In this document: positions 35,896-44,088 of the stretch, piece by piece | How positions within the stretch are numbered: position 1 is the stretch's first letter | Layout of the letters: every line of letters starts with the position of its first letter | Made by a program: the position numbers and the translations under genes | Assembly (NCBI GenBank): GCA_963702685.1 | Contig: CAVPDQ010000001.1 | Location: forward strand, 244,188 to 308,187 | Source: AP-15 sp963702685 | GTDB lineage: Bacteria > Pseudomonadota > Alphaproteobacteria > ATCC43930 > CGMCC-115725 | DNA length: 64,000 nt | Direction of reading: 5' to 3' | The notes under the pieces: model-generated | What the model was told of the DNA's origin: nothing | Seen by the model: the letters and a program-made list of their open reading frames with translations, nothing else | The model's database searches: none

Positions 35896-36599
35896 AAGCG
35901 CTCGGCGAGCCCGCGCAGCACCGCCGCGGTATGCGGGGCCGGGTAGCCCGTGCCATCGGCGGCGGCGATTTCGGCGATCAGCCGGCGCAGCGACGCAAGG
36001 TCATCGACGTCGTACCAGACCGGCAACATAACGGTGGCCAGCCCGATCTCGGCGGCGCGGTCGAGGGTCTGCCGCAACACGCGCTCGGTGCTCCAATCGA
36101 TGTCCTCGAACAGGCGCCGATGCAGCCGTTTCAAGCCGATCAGGTAATAGCCGCCATCGGCGGCAGGGCCGAGCACGGCACGGTCGCCTGGGGCGGCGAG
36201 CGCGCGCGCCGCCGCGGCGATTGCCGCGGTCGGCAGGGTCGGGCTGTCGTTGTTGACGAGACAGGCGGCGCCATAGCCGGTAGCGAGCAAGTCATCGGCC
36301 GCATCGAGGAGGCTCGCGGCGAGGCCCGGGCGGCGCGACGGCAGGAGCCTGATCTCGCGCGGCAGCAGCGCCTCGAACACCGCCTCCGAGCCGGGCGGCG
36401 AATAGGCGACCCAGCCGTCGATCGCCGCGGTCGCGGCGGCGGTGAGAATGTTTTCCGCGGCATCGCGAAGAAAGGCGCTGCTCAGCGCCGCGGCTTCCGC
36501 CGGCGTGAGCGGTGGCACCAGGCGGGTCTTGACCTCGCCCCGGCGCGGCGCCTTCGCCATGACCGCGACGGCGCAGCGGCCGGCGAGAACCTGCGTCAT
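35892..36599 (-). CDS. DUF2064 / TIGR04282-type transferase
   Basis: 235 residues. The GT-A-like nucleotidyl or glycosyl transferase fold starts VAVMAKAPRRGEVKTRLVPPLTP (about 11-33), the family signature. CLVNNDSPTLP (nucleotide/metal site) and VLGPAADGGYYLIGLKR follow. DUF2064 proteins are annotated as glycosyltransferases associated with radical SAM/selenodomain proteins. Here too a radical SAM gene lies two genes downstream. Its ATG overlaps the phosphorylase stop and its stop overlaps the next GTG, so translation is coupled on both sides. Confidence 0.88.
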   Translation of the reverse strand: MTQVLAGRCAVAVMAKAPRRGEVKTRLVPPLTPAEAAALSSAFLRDAAENILTAAATAAIDGWVAYSPPGSEAVFEALLPREIRLLPSRRPGLAASLLDAADDLLATGYGAACLVNNDSPTLPTAAIAAAARALAAPGDRAVLGPAADGGYYLIGLKRLHRRLFEDIDWSTERVLRQTLDRAAEIGLATVMLPVWYDVDDLASLRRLIAEIAAADGTGYPAPHTAAVLRGLAERL

Positions 36600-37408
36600 C
36601 GGCGGGCGAGCCAGGCGCCGGCGACGGCGGCGACGACCGCGAGCGAGGCCCTGGCCCCGGCGGCCTCGCCCTTTTCGAAATCGCCGCCCTCGACCGCCAT
36701 CTGGTTGGTGACATGGGCGATGCAGAGCACCGGCTTTTGCCGCGCTCGGGCGAAGGCGTAGAGCGCCGCCGCCTCCATCTCGACCGCGAGAATGCCGCGC
36801 GCCCGCGCCGCTTCGATCGCTGCGGCAGTTTCGCGAAACGGCGCGTCGGTGGTCCAGCTCGCACCTCGGCAAGCCGGTTGGCCGGCGGCGGCGAGCGCTT
36901 CGACCGCGCCGCTTACGAGCGCCGGGTCGGCCTCGGCAAAATCAGCCGGCGGCAGGTAATGGTAGCTGGTGCCTTCGTCGCGCAGCGCGCGGTCGATCAC
37001 GACAAAATAGGGCGGCGGGCCGCGATCGACGATCTGCCCCGCCGAGGTGACGCTGACGAGCAGCCGGCAGCCGCAAGCAAAGAGCTGCTCGGCGACCAGC
37101 ACGGCAAAGGCGGCGCCGACCGCGCAGCCGATCACGCCAAAGCGGATGCCCTGATGCTCGAATTCGTAGAGCTCGGTGTGATAGCAGGCCCAGCCGGGCG
37201 ACGGCTCGGCGCGGCCGGCACGGCGCAGCGCCCGCAAAATGTCGCCATCGGGGTCGAGCAGGCAAATCGGCGGGACCTCGGCCGAGGGCAGGCCCTTTTG
37301 CCGCCGTGCCTCGCGCAGCAGGTTCCCCGGCTCGAAGACCGACGGCGCCGCATGATCCTTGCCGCCAAGGATCGGCGGCAGGCCGCGCCAATCGCCCTTC
37401 TCGTCCAT
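36596..37408 (-). CDS. nucleoside phosphorylase (PNP/UDP family)
   Basis: 270 residues. The purine/uridine phosphorylase superfamily core is visible: VIGCAVGAAFAVLVAEQLFACG and LLVSVTSAGQI, then WTTDAPFRET and the hallmark VEMEAAALYAFARAR, which binds the ribose. It converts nucleosides to base plus ribose-1-phosphate, or splits a related N-glycoside. It is the first gene of the operon whose other members are DUF2064, a GT-C, a radical SAM enzyme, GT2 and DoxX-like. A role in supplying or removing a nucleoside from a product is therefore possible. Confidence 0.85.
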   Translation of the reverse strand: MDEKGDWRGLPPILGGKDHAAPSVFEPGNLLREARRQKGLPSAEVPPICLLDPDGDILRALRRAGRAEPSPGWACYHTELYEFEHQGIRFGVIGCAVGAAFAVLVAEQLFACGCRLLVSVTSAGQIVDRGPPPYFVVIDRALRDEGTSYHYLPPADFAEADPALVSGAVEALAAAGQPACRGASWTTDAPFRETAAAIEAARARGILAVEMEAAALYAFARARQKPVLCIAHVTNQMAVEGGDFEKGEAAGARASLAVVAAVAGAWLARR

Positions 37409-37655
37409 GCCGAGGCTTGTCCGGCAAGTATGTCGGGCGCGTCAAGCCGCTGCGTGCCGTTCTTTGGCAAACCCGGATCAAATCGCCGCCCCCTTTCGAG
37501 CAGTTCCAAAACCGGACGGATCACGAATGAGCCACACACCGGACCCGGTCGTTGCGGCTGGCGCGAGGCGCCTCTATCTTTTTATCGAATTTCTTCCGAC
37601 ATCCGGCTGGCAAGCACCTTGGCGCGGCATTTATGCGCCCGGCGAGGAGGCGGCG

Positions 37656-38672
37656 ATGGCAAAGATGCGGGCGATGCAGATCGCGCGGGCTGGCGGGCCG
37701 CTGGAACCCGTCGAGCGCGATATGCCCGAGCCGGCGCGGGGCGAGGTCCGCGTCCGGGTCGAGGCGTGCGGCGTGTGCCACAGCGACAGCCTGACCGTCG
37801 AAGGGCAGTGGCCCGGCCTCGTCTTCCCGCGCATCCCCGGGCACGAGATCGCCGGGGTGATCGACGCGATCGGCCCGGGTGTCGTCGGCTGGCATGCCGG
37901 ACAGCGGGTCGGCGTCGGCTGGTTTGGCGGGCATTGCGGATATTGCGAGCCGTGCCGGCGCGGCTGGCTGATCGACTGCCGCAACCTCAGGATCCCCGGC
38001 ATCTCGTATGATGGCGGCTACGCCGAGGCGCTGGTGGCCCCCGCGCATGCGCTCGCTGCGATCCCGGACGAGCTTGCCGGCGCCGAGGCAGCACCTTTGC
38101 TCTGCGCCGGTGTCACCACCTTCAACGCGCTGCGCCACAGCGGGGCGTTGCCGGGCGATGTGGTCGCGATCCTCGGGATCGGCGGCCTCGGCCATCTCGG
38201 GGTGCAGTTCGCCAACAAGCTCGGCTTTCGCACCGTCGCGATCGCGCGCGGCGCCGACAAGGAGGCGCTGTCCCGCCAGCTCGGCGCGCACCACTTTATC
38301 GACAGCGCGGCCGAGGACGTGGCGGCGGCGCTCAACCGTCTGGGCGGCGCGCGCGCCGTGCTCGCGACGGTGAGCAGCGCCAAGGCGATGACGCCGGCGA
38401 TCGACGGGCTCGCGGTGCGCGGCCGGCTGATCGTGATCGGGGTCGATGCCGAGCCGATCGAGATTTCGCCGTTGCAGCTGATCGGCGCCAGCCGCAGCAT
38501 CGTCGGCCACGCCGCCGGTGCCGCGATCAACTCGCAGGACACGCTCGCCTTCAGCGTGCTTTCGGGGGTGCGCCCGATGATCGAAACGATGCCGCTCGCC
38601 CAGGCGCCGGCGGCCTATGCGCGAATGATGCGCGGCGACGCACGCTTCCGAATGGTGCTGACGATGGCATAG
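37656..38672 (+). CDS. zinc-dependent alcohol dehydrogenase (MDR family)
   Basis: 338 residues from ATG 37656 after GAGGAGG. Catalytic zinc ligands are in CGVCHSD (about 38-44) and PGHEIAG (about 61-67). The structural zinc Cys set is CGYCEPCRRGWLIDC. The nucleotide-binding loop ILGIGGLGHLGVQFA is at about 170-184. This pattern fits AdhP/YahK-like NAD(P)-dependent alcohol dehydrogenases. The region 37409-37655 between it and the divergent operon has no gene and must hold the promoters of both. Confidence 0.93.
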   Translation: MAKMRAMQIARAGGPLEPVERDMPEPARGEVRVRVEACGVCHSDSLTVEGQWPGLVFPRIPGHEIAGVIDAIGPGVVGWHAGQRVGVGWFGGHCGYCEPCRRGWLIDCRNLRIPGISYDGGYAEALVAPAHALAAIPDELAGAEAAPLLCAGVTTFNALRHSGALPGDVVAILGIGGLGHLGVQFANKLGFRTVAIARGADKEALSRQLGAHHFIDSAAEDVAAALNRLGGARAVLATVSSAKAMTPAIDGLAVRGRLIVIGVDAEPIEISPLQLIGASRSIVGHAAGAAINSQDTLAFSVLSGVRPMIETMPLAQAPAAYARMMRGDARFRMVLTMA

Positions 38673-38816
38673 CCGAGACCGCCAAAGCTTCTTCTCACGT
38701 CGCCGACGAGGCCAGCGTCGCGGATCGGCGTCAAAGTCGACGATGCCGCGGGCGTCGCTTACCAGGCTGCTGAAAAATGCGGGTCTTTCGTCTTCGTCCC
38801 CCGCCTTCGCGAGGGC

Positions 38817-38926
38817 AGGCTCTTCGAGACGTCCGCCTTACGGCGGCCTCCTCAGGATGAGTGCTTTTCTATTTCAATTGGTTACCTCACCCTGAGGAGG
38901 CCCGTAGGGCCGTCTCGAAGGGTGAC
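38817..38926. repeat. paired palindromic repeats (TTCGAGACG family)
   Basis: TTCGAGACG near 38822 with CCTCAGGATGAG near 38849, and the inverse unit CACCCTGAGGAGG ... CGTCTCGAAGGGTG at 38888-38923, are the same family as at 1686-2125. The gap 38673-38983 holds nothing else except the shared lead phrase GGCTGCTGAAAAATGCGG near 38763. Confidence 0.7.
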
Positions 38927-38983
38927 GACGGAGGCTGCCCGACTTTTCCATCATCCACGCCCAAGCCTACAGGGAAATATCCG

Positions 38984-40564
38984 ATGTCCGACGCCGACCG
39001 GCTCGACGGCGACCTTCGTGCTGCCCCTGCCGAGCCGCCGCATCAACCCGTAGGGCGCGCGCCGGCACCGATCGTTTTGATCGTCGGCGCCGGGCCGGGC
39101 GGATTGTTTGCCGCGTGCGAGCTCGTGCGCCATGGCGTCAGGCCGCGCGTCGTGGAGCAGAGGCTGGTGCCGCACCGGGAAGCTCGCGGCACCGCTATTC
39201 AGCCGGCGGTGCTGGAGATGCTCGAGCGAGGCGGTCTGATCGGGCCTTTCCTTCGCGCCGGCGTGCGCATCCGGCATATTCAGCTGTTGGGTCCCGGATT
39301 GCACGAAATCGCGCGCGAGAGCTTTGCCGGGGCCGGCAGCCGCTATGATTTTCAGTGCAGCCTGCCGCAATGGCGCACCGAGGCAATTCTGCGCGAGCAT
39401 TTGGCTGGCCTTGGCCTCGAAGTGGAATTCGGCACCGGGGTCACGTCGATCGAAGACGATCCGAACGGCGTGCGCATAACGCTCGGCGCCGGGGGGCGCA
39501 CGGAGACCCTCACCGCCGCCTACGTGCTCGGCGCGGGCGGCGGCCACAGCATAACGCGACATTCGATGCATGAGCATCTCTCAGGGGAGACTTACTCCGG
39601 AAAATACCTCGTCGCCGACGCGAAGGTTCGCCTGCCGGCCGCGCCTGAATACGGCCGGCTCATCGTCGGGCCGACCGGGTTTGTGCTGCTGTCGCCGCTG
39701 CCGGATCGGCGCTGGCTCATTTTTGTCAATCGCGACGAAGCCGAAACGCAGGGCGAGCTGCCGACGGAAGCCGGGCTCGGCGCGATGCTCGATGCCCGGG
39801 CTGGCGTCGAAGTGGGGCTGAGCGACCTCCGCTGGGTGTCCGAATTCCGGATGCACAAGCGCGTCGTCGAGCGCCTGAGCGATCGGCGGCGTTTCCTGCT
39901 GGGCGACGCCGCGCATATGTCGAGCCCGCTCGGTGGGGAGGGGCTCAACTCGGCGCTGATGGACGCCGCCGACATTGCGTGGAAGCTCGCGCTTGTTATG
40001 CGCGGTGCAGCCAGGCCGTCGCTGCTCGACAGCTACGCGATCGAGCGCGGGCTTGCAGACCAACATGTCCTGGAGGTCTCGGACGAGGTCCATCGGCTGG
40101 TCATGGAGCTTGTCGCGATGTGCGGCGGCGGCGGCGCGCCATCCTTGCCGCCGGGGGATCCAGCGCAAAGCTTGGCGGCGGTGCGCAGACGGCTGATGCT
40201 CGATGTTTCATACGCCGGCAGCGCGCTCGTCGGCAGCGCCGGCATAGCGGTCGAAGGAGCTTCGCCAGGGGAACGGTTTGCGGCCCGCCGGAAGCTTGCC
40301 GGCACCGGCCATCATCTGATCTTCTTCGGCGCGGCGCCTCCGTTGGACCATGTCCGCGCGCGCTGGGGCAAGCTCGTCGCGATTGTCGATGCGTCGAGCG
40401 CAGAACTCGATCCGAGCGCGGCCGGGGTGCCCGATGGCGGCGCCGTCCTGGTGCGGCCGGACGGCTTTGTCGGGTTCCGCGCCGCCCCCGCTGACGAGAC
40501 GACGATGGCTGCGCTCGACGCTCACCTGGCAACCTATCTGTTGCCGCAATCCAACGCCGGCTAA
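38984..40564 (+). CDS. FAD-dependent aromatic-ring monooxygenase (PheA/TfdB type)
   Basis: 526 residues from ATG 38984 after AGGGA. The FAD-binding GAGPGGLFAACELVRHG is at about 36-52, and the middle has LGAGGGHSITRH. RFLLGDAAHMSSPLGGEGLNSALMDA (about 305-330) is the second FAD motif. The length and C-terminal thioredoxin-like end (FGAAPPLDHVR..., VLVRPDGFVGFRA) match PheA/TfdB-type hydroxylases, such as MhpA or phenol hydroxylases, that hydroxylate phenols or polyketides with NAD(P)H. The substrate is unknown. A strong hairpin follows the stop. Confidence 0.9.
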   Translation: MSDADRLDGDLRAAPAEPPHQPVGRAPAPIVLIVGAGPGGLFAACELVRHGVRPRVVEQRLVPHREARGTAIQPAVLEMLERGGLIGPFLRAGVRIRHIQLLGPGLHEIARESFAGAGSRYDFQCSLPQWRTEAILREHLAGLGLEVEFGTGVTSIEDDPNGVRITLGAGGRTETLTAAYVLGAGGGHSITRHSMHEHLSGETYSGKYLVADAKVRLPAAPEYGRLIVGPTGFVLLSPLPDRRWLIFVNRDEAETQGELPTEAGLGAMLDARAGVEVGLSDLRWVSEFRMHKRVVERLSDRRRFLLGDAAHMSSPLGGEGLNSALMDAADIAWKLALVMRGAARPSLLDSYAIERGLADQHVLEVSDEVHRLVMELVAMCGGGGAPSLPPGDPAQSLAAVRRRLMLDVSYAGSALVGSAGIAVEGASPGERFAARRKLAGTGHHLIFFGAAPPLDHVRARWGKLVAIVDASSAELDPSAAGVPDGGAVLVRPDGFVGFRAAPADETTMAALDAHLATYLLPQSNAG

Positions 40565-40607
40565 AGCAAGATCCGATCAGGTCGCATCAGCCCGTCAGCC
40601 CCCCTCA

Positions 40608-40646
40608 CCCTTCCCTCTCCCCCCAATTTGGGGGGAGAGGGAAGGG
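40608..40646. terminator. 19-bp perfect hairpin between convergent genes
   Basis: CCCTTCCCTCTCCCCCCAA (40608-40626) pairs over its whole length with 40628-40646, leaving one base between the arms. It sits between the hydroxylase stop and the TPP-enzyme stop, so it could terminate both. Its stem core and flanking CCTCACCC/GGCGAGGTG tie it to the repeat family at 1922 and 50691. Confidence 0.65.
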
Positions 40647-40730
40647 TTGGCGAGGTGAAGCCGAGCCTTACCCGAAGCTGGATGAGGGGGGCTCTTCATG
40701 CTTTAGACGGCACGACCGACAATCTCGGGC

Positions 40731-42434
40731 TCACGCCTCGGCTTTCGCCGCCTCGGCCTCGGCGTTGTGGCGCAGCGCGGAGAGGGTGGTCCGGGTGGTG
40801 ATTTGCTCGGGGTCCATGGCGAGCTCGACGATGGCGGCGCGGTTGCTGCGGGCGGCTTCTTCGAAGGCGGGGGCGAAGTCTTCGGTGCGCGAAACGCGCG
40901 CGCCAAAGGCGCCGTAGGCACGGGCGAGCGCCGGGAAATCGGGGTTTTTCAAATCGGTGCCGACGACCCGGCCGGGGAAGCGGCGCTCCTGATGCATGCG
41001 AATCGTGCCGTACATCGCGTTGTTGAAGAGGAGGATGATCGGGCCCGGCCCTTCGGCGAGCGAGGTCGCCAGCTCCTGGCCGGTCATCATAAAGCCGCCA
41101 TCGCCGACAAAGCCGAGGACGAGCCGATCAGGATGGACGAGCTTGGCGGCGACCGCGGCAGGGACGCCATAGCCCATCGCGCCGCTCGTCGGCCCGAGCT
41201 GGCGGCCGGGCCGGCGGTATTGCAAAAAGCGGTTGGGCCAGCCGCTGAAATTGCCGGCGTCGCTGGTGACGATCGCGTCGTCGGGCAGGCGCTGGCGCAG
41301 CCAGCCCATGATTTCTCCCAGATCGAGTGTGCCGCCGGCCGTGGCAGGGGAGGGGAGGAGGCCCGCCTCGTAGTCGCGACGCATCTCGGTGCGCCATTGC
41401 GCCCAGCGGCCAGCCGGCACCGGTCTCAGCGCCGCCGCAGCGGCGGCGAACTCGGGCATGCCCGATTGGATCGGCAGGGTCGGGCGGAAGACGCGGCCCA
41501 ATTCCTCGGCGGCGGGGTGGATGTGGATCAGCACCTTGCCGGGGTCGGGAATGCCGAAGAGCGAATAGGATTGCGAGGTGATCTCGCCGATCCGCGCCCC
41601 CGCCGCGAGCACCAGGTCCGCTTCCCTGATGCGGGCGACAAGCGCCGGGGCGGCGCCGGTGCCGAGGTCGCCGGCAAAGGAGGGCGAGCGGTTGTCGAAA
41701 ATGTCCTGGCGCCGGAACGATGAGGCGACCGGCAGGTCGTTCAGCTCGGCGAAACGGGCGATGTCGCGGCAGGCCTGGTCGGTCCAACCGCCGCCGCCGA
41801 CCAGCATGACCGGGCGCTCGGAAGCAGCCAAGAGGCGGCGCAGCTCGGCGAGGTCGGCGGCACCCGGGTGGGCGCGCACCGGACGATGCGGGCCGGAGAT
41901 CGGAGCGGCGCGGCGGTCGCGCAGCATATCCTCGGGCAAGGCCAGGACGACCGGGCCGGGGCGGCCGGAAGTCGCGACCTGGAACGCCTGGTTGACCAAT
42001 TCCGGGACGCGCTCGGCCATGTCGATCTGCGCCACCCATTTGGCGAGCGGCGAGAACATGCGGCGGAAATCGACCTCCTGAAACGCCTCGCGGTCGAGCT
42101 GGTGGCGTGCGACCTGGCCGACCAAGACGACCATCGGCGTCGAATCCTGAAACGCGGTATGGATGCCGATCGCGGCGTTGCACGCACCGGGGCCACGCGT
42201 GACCAGCAATACGCCGGGCTTATGGGTCAGCTTGCCATACGCTTCCGCCATAAACGCCGCACCGCCTTCCTGGCGGCAGGTCACAAAATGGATCTGCGGC
42301 ACATCGAAGAGGGCGTCGAGCACTTCCAAATAGCTCTCGCCGGCGACGCCGAACGCCATCTCGACGCCGTGCGCAGCGAGCGCGGCGACCACCAGCTGGC
42401 CGCCGCTCATCGGAGCAAGGTTTTGGCCCTTCAT
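40731..42434 (-). CDS. thiamine-diphosphate enzyme of the acetolactate synthase/benzoylformate decarboxylase type
   Basis: 567 residues from ATG 42434 after GGGAGGTG. The three-domain TPP fold is present: an N-terminal pyrimidine-binding domain with catalytic Glu56 in CRQEGGAAFMAEAYGK, a central domain, and a C-terminal cofactor domain. The GDGG ... NN cofactor motif is at 444-472. It resembles acetolactate synthase large subunits, but no small subunit is nearby and such stand-alone forms often act as other decarboxylases or lyases. It may share substrates with the nearby hydroxylase. The exact reaction is unknown. Confidence 0.88.
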   Translation of the reverse strand: MKGQNLAPMSGGQLVVAALAAHGVEMAFGVAGESYLEVLDALFDVPQIHFVTCRQEGGAAFMAEAYGKLTHKPGVLLVTRGPGACNAAIGIHTAFQDSTPMVVLVGQVARHQLDREAFQEVDFRRMFSPLAKWVAQIDMAERVPELVNQAFQVATSGRPGPVVLALPEDMLRDRRAAPISGPHRPVRAHPGAADLAELRRLLAASERPVMLVGGGGWTDQACRDIARFAELNDLPVASSFRRQDIFDNRSPSFAGDLGTGAAPALVARIREADLVLAAGARIGEITSQSYSLFGIPDPGKVLIHIHPAAEELGRVFRPTLPIQSGMPEFAAAAAALRPVPAGRWAQWRTEMRRDYEAGLLPSPATAGGTLDLGEIMGWLRQRLPDDAIVTSDAGNFSGWPNRFLQYRRPGRQLGPTSGAMGYGVPAAVAAKLVHPDRLVLGFVGDGGFMMTGQELATSLAEGPGPIILLFNNAMYGTIRMHQERRFPGRVVGTDLKNPDFPALARAYGAFGARVSRTEDFAPAFEEAARSNRAAIVELAMDPEQITTRTTLSALRHNAEAEAAKAEA

Positions 42435-42735
42435 TGCACCTCCCGCCGAGAGCCGCCGGATGCGGAGCGGCGGCCTGGGTGCCTATTACATGGCCGCCGG
42501 GCACGCTCGCAAACGATTTGCGGTGGTTAGGCTTAGGAGAAGGCGAATATGCCGACCGGCCATCGGAACCAATTCGGGCAGCGCTCATTCGGATGATCGA
42601 AGGGTGCGGCGAAAGAGGGTTGGTGCGGCGCGGGATGGCGGGAGGGACGCCGGCCTATAATCGGGATGGCGCCGGGCGGAGGACGCGGCGGCGCGGAATT
42701 GGTAAGCTCGCAACGGGGCGACGCGTCGGGCGAAG
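42435..42735. other. divergent intergenic stretch between TPP enzyme and efflux operon
   Basis: 301 bp without a convincing gene. An open plus-strand frame contains a phrase like LRWLGLGEGEYADR, faintly like the SAM-domain start of adenylate cyclases. It lacks the rest of that domain and a proper start. Promoters for the TPP enzyme and for the efflux operon must be here, but no clear boxes or operator could be read. Confidence 0.4.
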
Positions 42736-44088
42736 ATGGACGAGCAGCGCAGCGATATAGAGGCGCCGAGCCGGCCGCGCGGCGAGCGCGAGCTCGACCC
42801 TCTGCGCACCGATGCGACGGATTTGCCGCCGGGCGAGCCGGGGCCGCCGCGGCGCTCCTGGCTGCGCCGGCTGATCTGGCTTCTGGTGCTGGCGGCGCTC
42901 GCGGTGGGTGCCGTCTGGTACCTGCCGCATCTGAAAAAGGCGCCGGCGCCGACCGGGCGCGTCACCTCGATGGGGCCGGTGCCGGTCGGGACGGCCACGG
43001 TGGCAACCGGCGACATGCCGGTGACGTTGAGCGGGCTCGGCACCGTCACGCCATTGGCGACGGTCGTGGTCAAGACCCAGATCAACGGCTATCTGATGTC
43101 GGTCGGGTTTCAGGAAGGCCAGCACGTCAAGAAGGGCGATTTTCTGGCGCAGATCGACCCGCGCCCCTACCAGGTGGCGCTGGAGCAGGCCGAGGGGCAG
43201 CAGGGCAAGGACCAGGCGCTCTTAAAGAACGCCCAGCTCGACCTCAAGCGCTACGACACGCTGGTCGCGCAGAACTCGATCGCCAAGCAGACCCGCGACA
43301 CCCAGGTTTCGCTCGTTGCCCAGGACCAGGCGGCGATCGTCTCCGACAAGGCCCAGATCGACGCGCAAAAGCTGAACCTCGTCTATGCCCATATCATTTC
43401 GCCGGTGACCGGGCGGGTCGGGCTGCGCCAGGTTGATGCCGGCAACTATGTGCAGACGAGCGACCCGAACGGCATTGTCATCGTCACCCAGACGCAGCCG
43501 ATCTCGGTGATCTTCACCCTGCCCGAGGACGATTTGCCCGCGGTCTTGAAGCAATTGCACGCCGGCGCGCAATTGCCGGCGACCGCCTATGACCGCACCG
43601 GGCTGCACCAGCTCGGGGTGGGCCGGCTCGAAACCGTCGACAATCAGATCGACACGACGACCGGCACGGTGAAGCTCAGGGCGATTTTCGACAATCCCGA
43701 CGAGAGCCTGTTCCCAAACCAGTTTGTCAACGTCAAGCTCCTGGTGGAGACCCAGCACGGCGTCGATCTGGTGCCGACTGCCGCAATCCAACGCGGCGCC
43801 CCCGGCACCTTTGTCTATCTGGTCCAGCCGAACCGGACCGTCGCCGTGCAAAAGGTCGAGCTCGGGCCGACCGACGGCCAGCACATCGTTGTCACCAAGG
43901 GGCTGCAGCCGGGGCAGCAGGTCGTCGTCGACGGCGCCGATCGGCTGAAGGACGGCGCCAAGATCATGCTCGCCTCGGAAGCCGGCACCCCACAGAGCGG
44001 CGCGAAACCGGGCGGGGCGAAACCGGGCGGCGACGCGAAACCGGGGCAGCAACCGCACCGGCACGGCGGGCATCGGAGCGCGCAGTGA
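42736..44088 (+). CDS. RND efflux periplasmic adaptor (MdtA-like)
   Basis: 450 residues. One N-terminal membrane anchor (about 45-65) is followed by a lipoyl/barrel-sandwich half, VKTQINGYLMSVGFQEGQHVKKGDFLAQIDP. A helical hairpin (about 150-210) precedes the second half, AHIISPVTGRVGLRQVDAGNYV. These are the parts of HlyD-type membrane fusion proteins of the MdtA/AcrA group. The end has Lys-Pro-Gly-Gly repeats and a His-rich tail (PHRHGGHRSAQ). It is the first gene of the efflux operon and its stop overlaps the next GTG. Confidence 0.93.
   Translation: MDEQRSDIEAPSRPRGERELDPLRTDATDLPPGEPGPPRRSWLRRLIWLLVLAALAVGAVWYLPHLKKAPAPTGRVTSMGPVPVGTATVATGDMPVTLSGLGTVTPLATVVVKTQINGYLMSVGFQEGQHVKKGDFLAQIDPRPYQVALEQAEGQQGKDQALLKNAQLDLKRYDTLVAQNSIAKQTRDTQVSLVAQDQAAIVSDKAQIDAQKLNLVYAHIISPVTGRVGLRQVDAGNYVQTSDPNGIVIVTQTQPISVIFTLPEDDLPAVLKQLHAGAQLPATAYDRTGLHQLGVGRLETVDNQIDTTTGTVKLRAIFDNPDESLFPNQFVNVKLLVETQHGVDLVPTAAIQRGAPGTFVYLVQPNRTVAVQKVELGPTDGQHIVVTKGLQPGQQVVVDGADRLKDGAKIMLASEAGTPQSGAKPGGAKPGGDAKPGQQPHRHGGHRSAQ

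Noticed and set aside
33522..37408. Hopanoid side-chain genes (HpnG/HpnH type) as an explanation of the phosphorylase and radical SAM pair
   Set aside because: The radical SAM protein has a SPASM-like Cys tail and not the HpnH pattern, and no squalene-hopene cyclase or other hpn gene is present.
42480..42660. Possible adenylate-cyclase SAM-domain relic (LGLGEGEYADR)
   Set aside because: Only about ten residues fit. The rest of the domain and any downstream cyclase domain are absent, so chance is more likely.
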